Origin: CAZLKT01 sp964560205
GTDB lineage: Bacteria; Pseudomonadota; Alphaproteobacteria; Holosporales; Holosporaceae
Reading direction: 5' to 3'
NCBI GenBank assembly: GCA_964560205.1
Contig: CAZLKT010000007.1
Coordinates: 1-40,883, forward strand
DNA: 40,883 nt
Shown: piece by piece, positions 1 through 8,050 of the stretch
How positions within the stretch are numbered: position 1 is the stretch's first letter
Layout: the number at the start of each line of letters is the position of its first letter
Made by a program: the position numbers and the translations under genes
Notes under the pieces: generated by a model
The model's database searches: none
The model's input: only the letters and a program-made list of their open reading frames with translations
What the model was told of the DNA's origin: nothing

Positions 1-152
1 TCTCTCTTTTGTTTTTCTTGCTGGAATTTATTTGTGGCTAAAATAAATGTCGACACCACCTAAGAAAAAAGACTCAGAAGCGTCCCTCTTTTTTCTTCAG
101 AAAAATAAAAGTACAATGGTGCTCAACGTCATTTTCACAGGGCACAGAGGGC

Positions 153-428
153 ATGTCTTCAGAACTTATTGGGTATATTGCAGGTTTCTGCACCACCGTG
201 GCGTATTTTCCACAGCTTTTGCAAATTCTCAGGACTGGCTCGGTAAAAGATGTCTCCCTTGCCACTTATCTTATTTTAACCATAGGCATCACCCTATGGA
301 CCCTATACGGTATCTCTCGAGATGCTCCATCAGTCATATACACAAATGCCATAAGCCTGTGCGTCACGTTCTCCGTCTTCCTTCTCAAAGTTCGAGACGT
401 ATGCAAAAAGAAACCACCAGCTGCTTAA
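153..428 (+). CDS. SemiSWEET / PQ-loop sugar transporter
   Basis: A 91-residue inner-membrane protein of the SemiSWEET (PQ-loop, MtN3-like) family. These are half-transporters that dimerise to let small sugars move down their gradient. Three hydrophobic helices are visible, roughly residues 5-25, 37-57 and 62-80. The first carries the family's PQ pair (YFPQ, P20-Q21). The second ends in LWTLYG (W49, Y52, G53), a hallmark of bacterial SemiSWEETs. ATG 153 has AGAGG just upstream and gives the usual family length. The stop shares the bases TTAA with the stop of the convergent minus-strand gene, so the two genes overlap tail to tail. The substrate cannot be read from the sequence. Confidence 0.88.
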   Translation: MSSELIGYIAGFCTTVAYFPQLLQILRTGSVKDVSLATYLILTIGITLWTLYGISRDAPSVIYTNAISLCVTFSVFLLKVRDVCKKKPPAA

Positions 429-1228
429 AAGATTCCAAAAAAGCTTTTCTTCTTACTGGTTTTTGCCGTAACCGCCTCCTGATGGCGTACCGTAGTCCCC
501 TGAGGAACAACCGTGGTCTCTTCAAGCTCCTCCATTGGTTTTAAGTCACCTCGCAAAAAAATAGAACGGCTGTACGGACTGAATTGCACCCCAAATGGCA
601 AAAATAAATTAATTCTGAGGGGAAAATTTTTGTCTCCTAAATCCTTAAGGTTTTTAAAGGAAAGGATCCTGCCATTATCTGCAAGAAAACCAACATTCTC
701 AAGGGAGTCAATGTCGTTTGCTGAAACAGCAGTCACATTTTCTTTGGGTGCATCCTCTTTTTTGCGACGAAATGTCCTCCTGGTATGGGATTTTGAAGAA
801 CGAACTCTCTCAGTTTCCTCATTGGTATTCGCCGCCTTAAATGGATCAACTTTATATATTATGTTCATCTTAATGGTACCTTCTTGCACAGAACTCTCTG
901 CTTGACACACATAAAGCTCCAAATTTCTTGTACCGCCATCAAGAATGATTTCCTCAATGAGCCCCCTCTCAATGGCATACTCAACCTTCGTCCAAGACGG
1001 AGAGGGGGGCACCAGGGGCTTAATCTCTCCGAGAAGTCTATCCTGGATAACTTGCTTTTTGTTCTCCTCATTTTTTGCCCCAAGAGCCTTATCTCTTTGA
1101 TTTTCATTCCTTTTTCTACGTGCTACACTGGGTCTTCTGTCTGAAGCACTCCACACCTCAGACAGTGGTGCAAGCACACACCCAATAAACAACATCATAA
1201 AAAGCCGGGTACTCTGTTTATTTTTCAT
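425..1228 (-). CDS. Exported protein of unknown function
   Basis: 267 residues, family not recognised. The N terminus looks like a Sec signal peptide: MKNK, then a hydrophobic stretch to about residue 22, then a likely cleavage site near VWSA-SD. The first mature part (about residues 30-60) is very rich in Arg, Lys, Asn and Glu. The rest alternates beta-like hydrophobic stretches with charged linkers, including a basic patch RRTFRRKK near residue 150. The C terminus ends in a basic-aromatic tail, KTSKKKSFFGIF. ATG 1228 has AGGTG five bases upstream. It is not obviously related to the exported cluster at 4.5-9.1 kb, though it shares the signal-peptide and basic-tail layout. The gene is probably real because the frame is long, uninterrupted and properly started. 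Confidence 0.7.
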   Translation of the reverse strand: MKNKQSTRLFMMLFIGCVLAPLSEVWSASDRRPSVARRKRNENQRDKALGAKNEENKKQVIQDRLLGEIKPLVPPSPSWTKVEYAIERGLIEEIILDGGTRNLELYVCQAESSVQEGTIKMNIIYKVDPFKAANTNEETERVRSSKSHTRRTFRRKKEDAPKENVTAVSANDIDSLENVGFLADNGRILSFKNLKDLGDKNFPLRINLFLPFGVQFSPYSRSIFLRGDLKPMEELEETTVVPQGTTVRHQEAVTAKTSKKKSFFGIF

Positions 1229-1695
1229 TTTTTCACCTATTTTATCTGCAAAAACATTCTCAGATTCTACAGGAAATATGCATTGTGCGCAAATCCCCTT
1301 TGGGCCCCATCATACAAGGAAGAGTCCTCAATTTCTTCTTAATATTTTCTTTTTATTCTGGAGACATAAGAAAAAAAGAGCACACGCCATGCCCACTTTT
1401 TTGCATCACATCCTTTCTAAAATTCTCCCTGTCAGGCCACCACGTCTTCCAAGTCACCATAAATCACTTTATATATCAGCAGTGAAGTGGTATGAAAATC
1501 TTCATCTCCACAAAGAGTATGAAAATATTTTACACCAACGTCGTCTTTTTTTCCCCGTACCCCTGGCAGGGAGAAATCGACGTATTCGGCCATAATGCTC
1601 TGAAGGCAAAGAAACAAAGTTGTGCAGAAAGTCTTTTCTGATTATCCAGAAAGAGGTATAACTCTTAGGAGAAACTATCTTATAGAAAGGATGAC
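1229..1695. other. Intergenic region between the exported protein and secB
   Basis: About 470 bases with no convincing gene. Open frames exist on both strands, including a 53-codon minus-strand frame starting at ATG 1593, but none has a good ribosome site or a recognisable product. The region must hold the divergent promoters for the gene at 425-1228 and for secB. A TATAAC hexamer at 1657-1662 is a possible secB -10, without a clear -35. Confidence 0.4.
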
Positions 1696-2190
1696 ATGTC
1701 AAAAGATAACAACGCGTCTCCCTCTGTGGCTAATCAGACACAAGAGGTACCTATCTTAAATATCCTGCTCCAATTTGTAGAGGATATGGAGGTAAAGAAT
1801 ACATCACCCTGGCGCATTCTTGGAGCAAAGGAGAATACCCTTCAGCCTGCTTTCAATATTGATGTTAAGGCAGAAAAGCGCACTGAAACGGAATATGGGG
1901 CAACAATTCTTTTTTCTGTCCTCATCCCAAATCCAGAAAAAAAAGGAGAAAACCTTTATCAGCTCACGGTACGGTATGTGGTGATTTTTGAAATACGAAA
2001 TGCCACAGAAGAAATTTTGCCTTTGCTGCTTTTTGTACAGGGACCATCACTTCTCTTCCCATATTTGAGAGAGCTTGTATCCCATATAACACAGCACAGC
2101 GGCTTACCGCCCATTAATCTGAATCCTGTGAATTTTTTCGAACTTTTCCAGCAAAAGTTCATGAAAGATCAAGAAAAAAAGGATAACTAA
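1696..2190 (+). CDS. secB: Protein-export chaperone SecB
   Basis: 164 residues matching SecB, the tetrameric cytosolic chaperone that keeps exported preproteins unfolded and passes them to SecA. The family pattern runs the whole length: an N-terminal strand (FVEDMEVKNTSPW), the central beta hairpin (LTVRYVVIFEI), the helix entry GPSLLFPYLRELVSHIT and the C-terminal LPPINLNPVNFFELFQQKF. The sequence is divergent; the usual YAGIF and CP of proteobacterial SecB appear as YVVIF and GP. ATG 1696 follows GAAAGG at a spacing of five. lptD starts 8 bases after the stop, so the two are probably co-transcribed. That suits the many exported proteins encoded next door. Confidence 0.9.
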   Translation: MSKDNNASPSVANQTQEVPILNILLQFVEDMEVKNTSPWRILGAKENTLQPAFNIDVKAEKRTETEYGATILFSVLIPNPEKKGENLYQLTVRYVVIFEIRNATEEILPLLLFVQGPSLLFPYLRELVSHITQHSGLPPINLNPVNFFELFQQKFMKDQEKKDN

Positions 2191-2198
2191 GGCCCATC

Positions 2199-4523
2199 GT
2201 GAAAAAGGGCTGTGGGATTTTCATAAAGAGAAAACATACGAAGAGAATATACAGGGGAAGGTCACTTTTTTTCATATGTGGCCTTTTTCTTCCTTCTTCG
2301 TCTTGGGGACTTTCGCCTGAAATGGGAAAATTGGCCTTTTTTCATGAAGAGGACACATCTGAAACGAAAGGCTCCACAAAAAAAGCACCAGTACCAATTT
2401 TTTTGCGTGCCAACTCCATATCCTACGATATGAAAAAAAAGATTTTTTGTGCCAAAGGCAATGTGGTGATTCATAGTCGAGGATATCATCTGAAAGCCCA
2501 TATGGTGCAATATGAGGAAAACACAGAGCGCATCACCGCATGGGGAGAACTGTTCTTAGAGGATGAGCAGGGAAATGTTTTTTTTGGCGATAAGGCAGAG
2601 CTCACAGGGGATTTAAAAGATGCCATCGTGTATCACATTCGAGGCATGACAAAAAACAGAGAACGCATCACCGCACAAAAGTTTACAAAAAAAGATGGTG
2701 TGGAATATTTTGATATGGCCTCTTATTCGCCCTGCGAGCGATGCAAAGATGAAAAGCCCGTGTGGGAAATTCATGCCCGTAAACTCAAAAGAGACACACA
2801 AAAAAACACCCTCAAGTACACCGACATATCCTTGGATTTTTTAGGCACACCTGTGGCATATGTGCCTTATTGGCTTACGCCTCTCAAACGCTGTGACGGG
2901 TTTCTTTCACCCGCTTTAAGTGCCACGAAAGAGCTGGGGTTGTATCTGGGAGTTCCCTATTATCTTACTCTGGGACAGGACAAGGACTTCACTTTTACCC
3001 CATATCTCACCACTGCAGGCGGCATTATTTTCGCAGAAGACTATCGACAGCGATGGAACAATGGATCCCTCCGCCTTCAAGGAGCCATCAATTTCTGTAA
3101 GAGCAAAATCTTTGAGGATACTTTCGAAGAAAATATTACAAAGACACCCTCTACACGAGGCTATATACATGGCGAGCTTCCCTATGATTTCAACGAACAT
3201 TGGCGTCTTCTTATCAATGAGTGGTGGACTTCTGACAAAACATTTCTCAGCACACGTCCTTTTTTCGGGAACACAACGGCAGCATTCTTGGAATCTCAAA
3301 CGAAAGTCGAAGGATTCTATACAAACCATTTTTTCTGTGCTCGAGGCATGCACTATCAAGGACTGAGAAAATCTGATGAGAACAGTCGCACTCCCGTGGT
3401 GTACCCAGAGCTTTTTTATACGTACACAAGCCCTCCTCTGTGGATGAACAGCTCTGTGGTGGTCAATGCAAATACCCTCCTCTATCACAAAAACCATAAC
3501 CACATTCAGCGCGCAGTATGCGAAGGGCAATGGAAGTGCCCGCTTTTTTTGGAATGGGGACAAGAGGTCACTTTCTTTGGATATGTCAAAATGGCAGAAT
3601 ATTTTTATAATATCTCTCTTACTGGTAAGGAATTTCTCGATGAAGCTTTGGAAAAAGATATGGAGGATTCCTCTCTCACGGGATGGATATTTCCCCAAGT
3701 GGGCGCCACCTATAAATGGCCACTTTTTTTTTCTGCACCATTTTTTCTTGTGACACCACAAATACAAGTTTTGTATGGGCCCCACGTGAACCAATCGTCT
3801 CCAAATATTGACAGCTGGGGCGTCACATATTCTGACACCAACATGCTTGTTTTTAATCGATTTCCCGGATATGACGCCATTGATAGTGGGGGCCGAGTGG
3901 ATTACGGCCTTTCTTCAGAACTCATTCTCTCTCACAAAAACCAACTCCAATTCTTCATAGGGCAAAGTTATGCCATAACAGAGCCCAATGAGCTTCTAGC
4001 CCCTGTGGGCGTACGAAAGGGATTCTCTGATATCATCGGATATATACGAACAATTTTTCATGCTCCCAATTGTCAACTCCTCTATCGAGCTCGAGCAGAC
4101 AACAAAACCTTTAAAGTTCATTTTCAAGAAATTTTGGGACAGTTTGGTCCCAAGGAATTTCTTATACGTGGAGCATATACTTTTCAACGTCAGGACCCCA
4201 CTTTTCCAGAAGACCAATTTTATAACCAAATGCTTCTGGAAGTGAGCTCACAATTCACCAAATTCTGGTCGGCCACAATCTTTATTACACAAAACTTTCA
4301 AGCTGGCTCTGTCCTTGGCGAAGAAAAACTCATGGACAAGGGAATCAGCATTGCCTATGAAGATGAGTGCTTTGCCTTTGGTGTAAAAGCCCAATATTCC
4401 TATTATAAGTTTAACGACCTCAGACCAGGACTTTCCCTGGATATCTTCCTCAACTTCAAGAATATCGGAGGCTTTCGTCGAAAAATTGATCGTTTTGCCC
4501 CCATTTGGTCCACAGAGGTATAA
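2199..4523 (+). CDS. lptD: LPS-assembly outer-membrane protein LptD
   Basis: 774 residues. LptD is the outer-membrane barrel that, with LptE, inserts lipopolysaccharide into the outer leaflet. A GTG start gives a basic N terminus and a hydrophobic signal (about residues 22-37). Residues 65-170 form the LptA/OstA-like periplasmic domain (ANSISYD, AKGNVVIHSRGYHLKA, VQYEENTERITAWGEL). The diagnostic junction follows: YSPCERCKDEKPVW (C179, C182), then GTPVAYVPYWLTPLKRCDGFLSP (C232). The rest is aromatic-rich beta strand, as expected for the barrel. The family's C-terminal cysteine pair is not obvious, so disulfide pairing may differ from E. coli. surA and pdxA, common downstream partners, are absent here. 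Its existence implies that this organism makes LPS. Confidence 0.93.
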   Translation: MKKGCGIFIKRKHTKRIYRGRSLFFICGLFLPSSSWGLSPEMGKLAFFHEEDTSETKGSTKKAPVPIFLRANSISYDMKKKIFCAKGNVVIHSRGYHLKAHMVQYEENTERITAWGELFLEDEQGNVFFGDKAELTGDLKDAIVYHIRGMTKNRERITAQKFTKKDGVEYFDMASYSPCERCKDEKPVWEIHARKLKRDTQKNTLKYTDISLDFLGTPVAYVPYWLTPLKRCDGFLSPALSATKELGLYLGVPYYLTLGQDKDFTFTPYLTTAGGIIFAEDYRQRWNNGSLRLQGAINFCKSKIFEDTFEENITKTPSTRGYIHGELPYDFNEHWRLLINEWWTSDKTFLSTRPFFGNTTAAFLESQTKVEGFYTNHFFCARGMHYQGLRKSDENSRTPVVYPELFYTYTSPPLWMNSSVVVNANTLLYHKNHNHIQRAVCEGQWKCPLFLEWGQEVTFFGYVKMAEYFYNISLTGKEFLDEALEKDMEDSSLTGWIFPQVGATYKWPLFFSAPFFLVTPQIQVLYGPHVNQSSPNIDSWGVTYSDTNMLVFNRFPGYDAIDSGGRVDYGLSSELILSHKNQLQFFIGQSYAITEPNELLAPVGVRKGFSDIIGYIRTIFHAPNCQLLYRARADNKTFKVHFQEILGQFGPKEFLIRGAYTFQRQDPTFPEDQFYNQMLLEVSSQFTKFWSATIFITQNFQAGSVLGEEKLMDKGISIAYEDECFAFGVKAQYSYYKFNDLRPGLSLDIFLNFKNIGGFRRKIDRFAPIWSTEV

Positions 4524-4539
4524 AATCTCTTCTGCGTAC

Positions 4540-5400
4540 TTATTTGCCACCACGTTTTTTGTGGGTAGTACGTTTATGAGGAGCTGTGTGCTTCTTCTGC
4601 TTATGAGATGAAGTGGTATGTCCCCTTGATTTCGACGATGTGGATGCATGATGACTGGAAGCTCTGTGAGATGCAGCAGGATGACTCTGTGAAGAATCAG
4701 GAGTATTCACTGGCACCACCACATCAGAAACATGAGGGTGCACCCCTAAATCATCAACAAAGTCGTGGGCCCTTTCATGATTCCCCTGAGGTGGTGGTGC
4801 ATCCCTCCGTTCATCTGGCAAGCCCGCATCTTCTCTATGGTCACTGAAAGAATGTGGTTTGACATCATGGGTATTCTGGCCCCTTCTTCTCTGTTCATGC
4901 ATGTCAGACAGTTTTCTTTCTTCATGGTTTTCTTTTGCACGATCCTTTTCGTCTTTATGGATCTCTGGCTTCTTTTTTGATGGTTTGGGTACCACCGGAG
5001 CTACAGCCTTGGGCGCTGCTGGAGGCGGTGGTGGCTCAGGTAGAGGTACTGGAGCCGGAGCAAATCTCTGAGGACCGATGCCTCGAAAAATATTCAGCTT
5101 TGGCGCATCCGCAGGTGCAGCTTCCTCTAAGGTTTTCGTATCATCAGAACCGCCACCAATTATATCAGAAACACCATATTTATCAAGGAACTTATAGTAC
5201 CCCTTGGCTATGCCATCCTGCTGTTTTTTTGTATTCTCACAATCTGCATGACAACGGGTGTTTTCAACGCTGCCGGAAAAAGTTGCAGGATAGTTTTTAT
5301 TACACTCCGCAACACACTCTTCATAGGTCGCTGCCATCACATGTGATGAATTCAAAAAAATTGCCAAAAATACTGGAAAAAGTAAACTATTTTTCTTCAT
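4540..5400 (-). CDS. Exported twin-CX3C protein with Pro-rich middle and basic His/Ser/Lys tail
   Basis: 286 residues from the chosen start, no family recognised. A signal peptide ends near HVMA-AT. The mature protein opens with a twin CX3C unit: CVAEC, 16 residues, then CHADC. A Pro-rich stretch follows (LPEPPPPPAAPKAVAPV, about residues 115-135), then a charged Glu/Lys/Arg/Asp/His-rich region, and a tail dominated by Ser, His, Thr, Lys and Arg that ends KRTTHKKRGGK. ATG 5400 is preferred over ATG 5412 because GGAGG lies five bases before it and nothing lies before the other. It is the last gene of the exported cluster; the preceding gene stops 15 bases upstream. The twin CX3C suggests a disulfide-stapled helical hairpin; the tail suggests binding to polyanions. 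Both are inference. Confidence 0.72.
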   Translation of the reverse strand: MKKNSLLFPVFLAIFLNSSHVMAATYEECVAECNKNYPATFSGSVENTRCHADCENTKKQQDGIAKGYYKFLDKYGVSDIIGGGSDDTKTLEEAAPADAPKLNIFRGIGPQRFAPAPVPLPEPPPPPAAPKAVAPVVPKPSKKKPEIHKDEKDRAKENHEERKLSDMHEQRRRGQNTHDVKPHSFSDHREDAGLPDERRDAPPPQGNHERAHDFVDDLGVHPHVSDVVVPVNTPDSSQSHPAASHRASSHHASTSSKSRGHTTSSHKQKKHTAPHKRTTHKKRGGK

Positions 5401-5415
5401 AAAGGCCTCCATCTT

Positions 5416-5763
5416 TTATCCATTATTTGTAATAACAGTTGTTGCGACTTTTGAAAGAATCTTTTTGGGATTACTCATACTCCTTGGATTACCAGAAACA
5501 ACGCTCACAGCTCCACCAAATGTGTGCGCATTTTCCACCGCTTTTTCCATGGTTGCTTCCCATTTACCATCACACGTATTGGCACACTCATTAAAAACCT
5601 CGAAAGCCCCATTTACATTTTTATAGACCTCTCCATCAGAAAGATGAAACTGTTTCTTTGTGGAGCTCATGCAATCCTGCTTGCAGCCAGTTAACTTTCC
5701 CACGCAAGGAGGAGCAGAAAAAATACACAATACACTCATGAAAAAGAAAGACAGGTTTCTCAT
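5416..5763 (-). CDS. Small exported twin-CX3C protein
   Basis: 115 residues. A clear signal peptide (MRNLSFFFMSVLCIFSAPPCVG) precedes a mature domain holding CKQDC, 28 residues, then CANTC. The C-terminal half is rich in Val, Ser, Thr and Asn and has no basic tail. The start ATG overlaps the stop of the preceding 79-residue gene as ATGA, which implies translational coupling. Both proteins use the same first motif, CKQDC, so they look like paralogues. No family was recognised. Function unknown; the cysteine pattern points to an oxidised, periplasmic or secreted helical hairpin. Confidence 0.72.
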   Translation of the reverse strand: MRNLSFFFMSVLCIFSAPPCVGKLTGCKQDCMSSTKKQFHLSDGEVYKNVNGAFEVFNECANTCDGKWEATMEKAVENAHTFGGAVSVVSGNPRSMSNPKKILSKVATTVITNNG

Positions 5764-6002
5764 CAGCCTTGTCCCAAATAGCCAGAGGCAATCTGCTGTA
5801 TTGCCCTGTGTTTACCAACAATGTCATACTCACAATCCCTTTCACAGTTTAGGTATGCCTGATAATTCTCATCTGAGTATACATTCCCCCCTACTGCCTT
5901 TTTGCAATCTTGTTTACACTCAGCCAGGCCAAAAGCACATACATCCCCCACTGCTGTGAAAAAGAGAAGCAGACATAGTGTGTACAAACCTTTTTTCCTC
6001 AT
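5763..6002 (-). CDS. Small exported twin-CX3C protein
   Basis: 79 residues. The signal peptide covers about residues 1-24 (RKKGLYTLCLLLFFTAVGDVCA). The mature part is little more than a twin CX3C unit: CKQDC, 19 residues, CERDC, then about 22 residues ending SGYLGQG. AGGAGG sits five bases before ATG 6002, one of the best ribosome sites in the window. The downstream gene is coupled through an ATGA overlap. It is the minimal member of the local twin-CX3C set, and so useful for defining the core domain. Function unknown. Confidence 0.72.
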   Translation of the reverse strand: MRKKGLYTLCLLLFFTAVGDVCAFGLAECKQDCKKAVGGNVYSDENYQAYLNCERDCEYDIVGKHRAIQQIASGYLGQG

Positions 6003-6086
6003 GTGATCCTCCTTGCTTCTTGTATGACGAGATTTTTTAATTTTATGGTCAGTACCATAGGCACCAAAAATAAAATGAGAAAAAAC

Positions 6087-6452
6087 CTATCTTTTCTGAG
6101 GGAAAGTAGATATACCCCTAAGAGATGTACCATTAATACCACTCCTAATAATTTCAATCTTATCAGGTGGAAGGTTATGAACATCAAGCCCACCACTCCC
6201 CCTAATAGATCTACCAATACCATGCCCAACAGTTTTAGTCTTCTTAAATGGAATGTTCTGCACATCAAGCCCACCACTCACATTTTTTTTCTTCATAGGA
6301 GGCATCATCACAGGCACGACTCCTATAGGCACTATTTCATGAGCACCTCTATCAGGAAAAAATAAATTGCCGTGACTCTCACCATGGATGGAGAGTACTA
6401 AGATAGGCACTACAAAAAAAATATTTTTTTTGATACTTCCAATCATTATCAT
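6087..6452 (-). CDS. Exported protein with two SGG-x4-N-[IL]-P repeats
   Basis: 121 residues, family unknown. The hydrophobic segment IFFVVPILVLSI followed by HGESHG is a probable signal peptide. The mature part holds the same short motif twice: SGGLDVQNIP and SGGLDVHNLP, 28 residues apart, each followed by a basic stretch. A third copy, SGGFEIDNLP, occurs in the 62-residue protein at 6890-7078, so the two genes are related. Two ATGs compete (6452 and 6446) and neither has a strong ribosome site. Expression probably depends on the upstream operon promoter. The repeats could be a host- or surface-binding motif, but nothing in the sequence settles this. Confidence 0.6.
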   Translation of the reverse strand: MIMIGSIKKNIFFVVPILVLSIHGESHGNLFFPDRGAHEIVPIGVVPVMMPPMKKKNVSGGLDVQNIPFKKTKTVGHGIGRSIRGSGGLDVHNLPPDKIEIIRSGINGTSLRGISTFPQKR

Positions 6453-6564
6453 TCCATGTATTTTTCTATTATTCTAAATAAAATTGATTAATATATTATT
6501 TCATAAAAGATTCCTCTTATGAAAATAAGGTAGTTATAACAATTGTCACTACCATGAGATAGGA

Positions 6565-6893
6565 TCATGTGATGCACTCGTTTTCTCTAGAGCTTTTTAG
6601 GAACATTCTTATTGCTACGAGTGCCTGATTTCTGATACAACCCCGGAGAGCCATCATATGTGCATTCTGAACCGCACCATGCATCTGTTCAGCCTGCTCT
6701 ATACACGTCTTTCGTGATAATGTCCAATCTCTCTGCCATAGTAGCGTCCCATCATCATAGCGACGGTCTTCTCCCCTATAACGGGAGCCTTCTCTATCAT
6801 CATAGCCACAACGCACCTCTCTCCCATAATAAGGACTCCATTATAGGGGCCTCTTTTTTCTCTATGGGGAGGCATTTTGACTACCCTCTTCAC
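6565..6893 (-). pseudogene. Probable frameshifted remnant of a Tyr/Asp/Arg-rich exported protein
   Basis: Two minus-strand frames read like parts of one protein. The first (from about 6893) gives PPHREKRGPYNG. A single-base shift near 6840 then opens the second frame, giving SPYYGREVRCGYDDREGSRY and on to a C-terminal region with two cysteines 24 residues apart (TCIEQ and RGCIRN), stopping at 6565. The Tyr/Asp/Arg/Gly-rich part resembles the linkers of the two larger proteins at 7101-8009 and 8051-8842. No signal peptide is present in either frame. The upstream end abuts the stop of the 62-residue gene, so that gene may be its detached N terminus. A short functional gene from GTG 6816 remains possible. 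Confidence 0.4.
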
Positions 6894-7078
6894 ATCGCTG
6901 CAGGAGCATCAGGAGAGTTTTTGGAAGGAATATCAATGCCCCCATGTTTCCTTACAGTACCTATTTTTCCAGATACTATAGGAAGATTATCTATCTCAAA
7001 CCCACCAGACCACCCTGTATTATGAAAAGCAAAAACAAAACTTGCAAAAGTTACCACAGAAAGAAAAATTTTTCTCAT
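6890..7078 (-). CDS. 62-residue exported protein with SGG-x4-N-[IL]-P motif
   Basis: A signal peptide (MRKIFLSVVTFASFVFAFHNTGWS) is followed by only about 38 residues. These contain SGGFEIDNLP and a second partial copy, GGIDIPSK. The start is well supported: ATG 7078 is preceded by AAGGAGGGG at good spacing, and longer frames upstream lack this. The motif is shared with the protein at 6087-6452. The protein may be a short complete peptide, or the N-terminal piece of a gene that has broken just downstream (see 6565-6893). The last residues, NSPDAPAAM, show no recognisable ending. Confidence 0.6.
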   Translation of the reverse strand: MRKIFLSVVTFASFVFAFHNTGWSGGFEIDNLPIVSGKIGTVRKHGGIDIPSKNSPDAPAAM

Positions 7079-7100
7079 ATAACCCCTCCTTTCTTTTGAC

Positions 7101-8009
7101 CTATTTTTTATGAGTGGAATGACTTCTCCCATGGTTTTTTTTCTGAGAAGAGCTGTGATGTGTAAAGCTTTTACTCCTTCCATGGGTACTTTTGTTGGAA
7201 GAAGTTTTGTGTCCTTTTGTACTCGTGCCATGAGAACTATGAACGCTCTGACTTCTTCCACGGGAAGAAGCACTGCCAGCTCTGGATTCTGTTGATACGT
7301 TGTGGGGTTGCGGCTGCGGCTGCGGCTGCTGGTGGGGGGTATCAAGGGAGAATGCGGAATCGTCTCTATAATGATCTGCAACACTCAGCGACCTTCCTCT
7401 TTCACGGTCATCCCTGCCATAACCATTAGTATGATGTTGTGTAGGGTAGCCCCTATCATCCGAACCATAGTCCGAATAATGCCTATTGGAATAATACCCA
7501 TCATCCCTGCTATAATATTCGTCCCCTCTATCACGAGGACGAGGATCAGCATACCTAGAATAGGGAGGAGGCTGTCTCCTCTCATCTTGTGAGGTGTCCT
7601 CTGCAGGAGGAGCAACCACTTCGGGCACCACCACATCGTCAGAGGCATCCCCTTTGGCACTTTGAACAATGGATCCCACTGTAACCACTGCTCCAGCCGT
7701 ATTTACTGCAGTTTCTGCTATGGCACCAATGGCTTTTGGTGCTCCAGTGATCACTGATTTTGCATTTCTTTTGACGACCCCCGCAATGCCCTTTGCAGCA
7801 GTCTTGAAACCTTTCGCAGCAGTCGTTCCAGCGGTCTTCAAGCCTTTCGCAATACCTTTCCCAGCGGTCTTGATGCCTTTCCCCGCGGTTTTAAAAGCAG
7901 ATGCAATGCTCGAGAAAACTCCAGGAGTCACTGCGCCATGGCATGTGCTGTGCAACACCAGCAGAAAAGAACATGCCCCAACCCAAAAAATCTTTTTTAT
8001 CCTTTTCAT
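7101..8009 (-). CDS. Exported three-part protein: TAGKGI-repeat amphipathic region, Tyr/Asp/Arg-rich linker, basic tail
   Basis: 302 residues, no recognised family. A signal peptide ends near HSTCHG-AV. Residues about 38-85 are built of short repeats on the theme KTAGKGI / KTAAKGI, giving an alternating Ala/Gly/Lys amphipathic stretch that could lie on a membrane. Residues about 85-125 are hydrophobic and small (IGAIAETAVNTAGAVVTVGSIV). A Tyr/Asp/Arg/Ser-rich segment follows (YYSRDDGYYSNRHYSDYGSDDR), then QPQPQPQPH, then an 80-residue tail of Ser, His, Lys, Arg, Gly and Thr ending HSTHKK. GGGAGG lies just before ATG 8009. The layout closely matches the next protein upstream (8051-8842), so they are probably diverged paralogues. 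An interaction with membranes or nucleic acid is conceivable but unproven. Confidence 0.72.
   Translation of the reverse strand: MKRIKKIFWVGACSFLLVLHSTCHGAVTPGVFSSIASAFKTAGKGIKTAGKGIAKGLKTAGTTAAKGFKTAAKGIAGVVKRNAKSVITGAPKAIGAIAETAVNTAGAVVTVGSIVQSAKGDASDDVVVPEVVAPPAEDTSQDERRQPPPYSRYADPRPRDRGDEYYSRDDGYYSNRHYSDYGSDDRGYPTQHHTNGYGRDDRERGRSLSVADHYRDDSAFSLDTPHQQPQPQPQPHNVSTESRAGSASSRGRSQSVHSSHGTSTKGHKTSSNKSTHGRSKSFTHHSSSQKKNHGRSHSTHKK
7309..7326. repeat. Three tandem TGCGGC hexamers
   Basis: Three exact copies of TGCGGC. On the coding (minus) strand they encode the QPQPQP run of the exported protein at 7101-8009. Copy number changes would keep frame and only lengthen or shorten the Gln-Pro stretch. 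Confidence 0.7.
7790..7890. repeat. Degenerate tandem repeats encoding the KTAGKGI / KTAAKGF stretch
   Basis: Imperfect repeats of about 21 to 33 bases, recognisable by recurring CCTTTCGCA / CCTTTCCCA and GCGGTCTT blocks. They encode the amphipathic Lys/Ala/Gly repeats of the protein at 7101-8009. The unit has diverged at the DNA level while its protein pattern is kept, which suggests selection on the amphipathic pattern. Confidence 0.6.
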
Positions 8010-8050
8010 GGCTTCCTCCCTAATTCACATTTTTCTCTCCTCTTTGAGGA

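Noticed and set aside
1278..1595. Plus-strand open frames of 105 and 66 codons before secB
   Set aside because: Unnatural composition, no Shine-Dalgarno and overlapping frames; probably chance.
2916..3794. A 292-codon minus-strand open frame inside lptD
   Set aside because: It is antisense to the well-supported lptD, has odd composition, no ribosome site and no recognisable motif.
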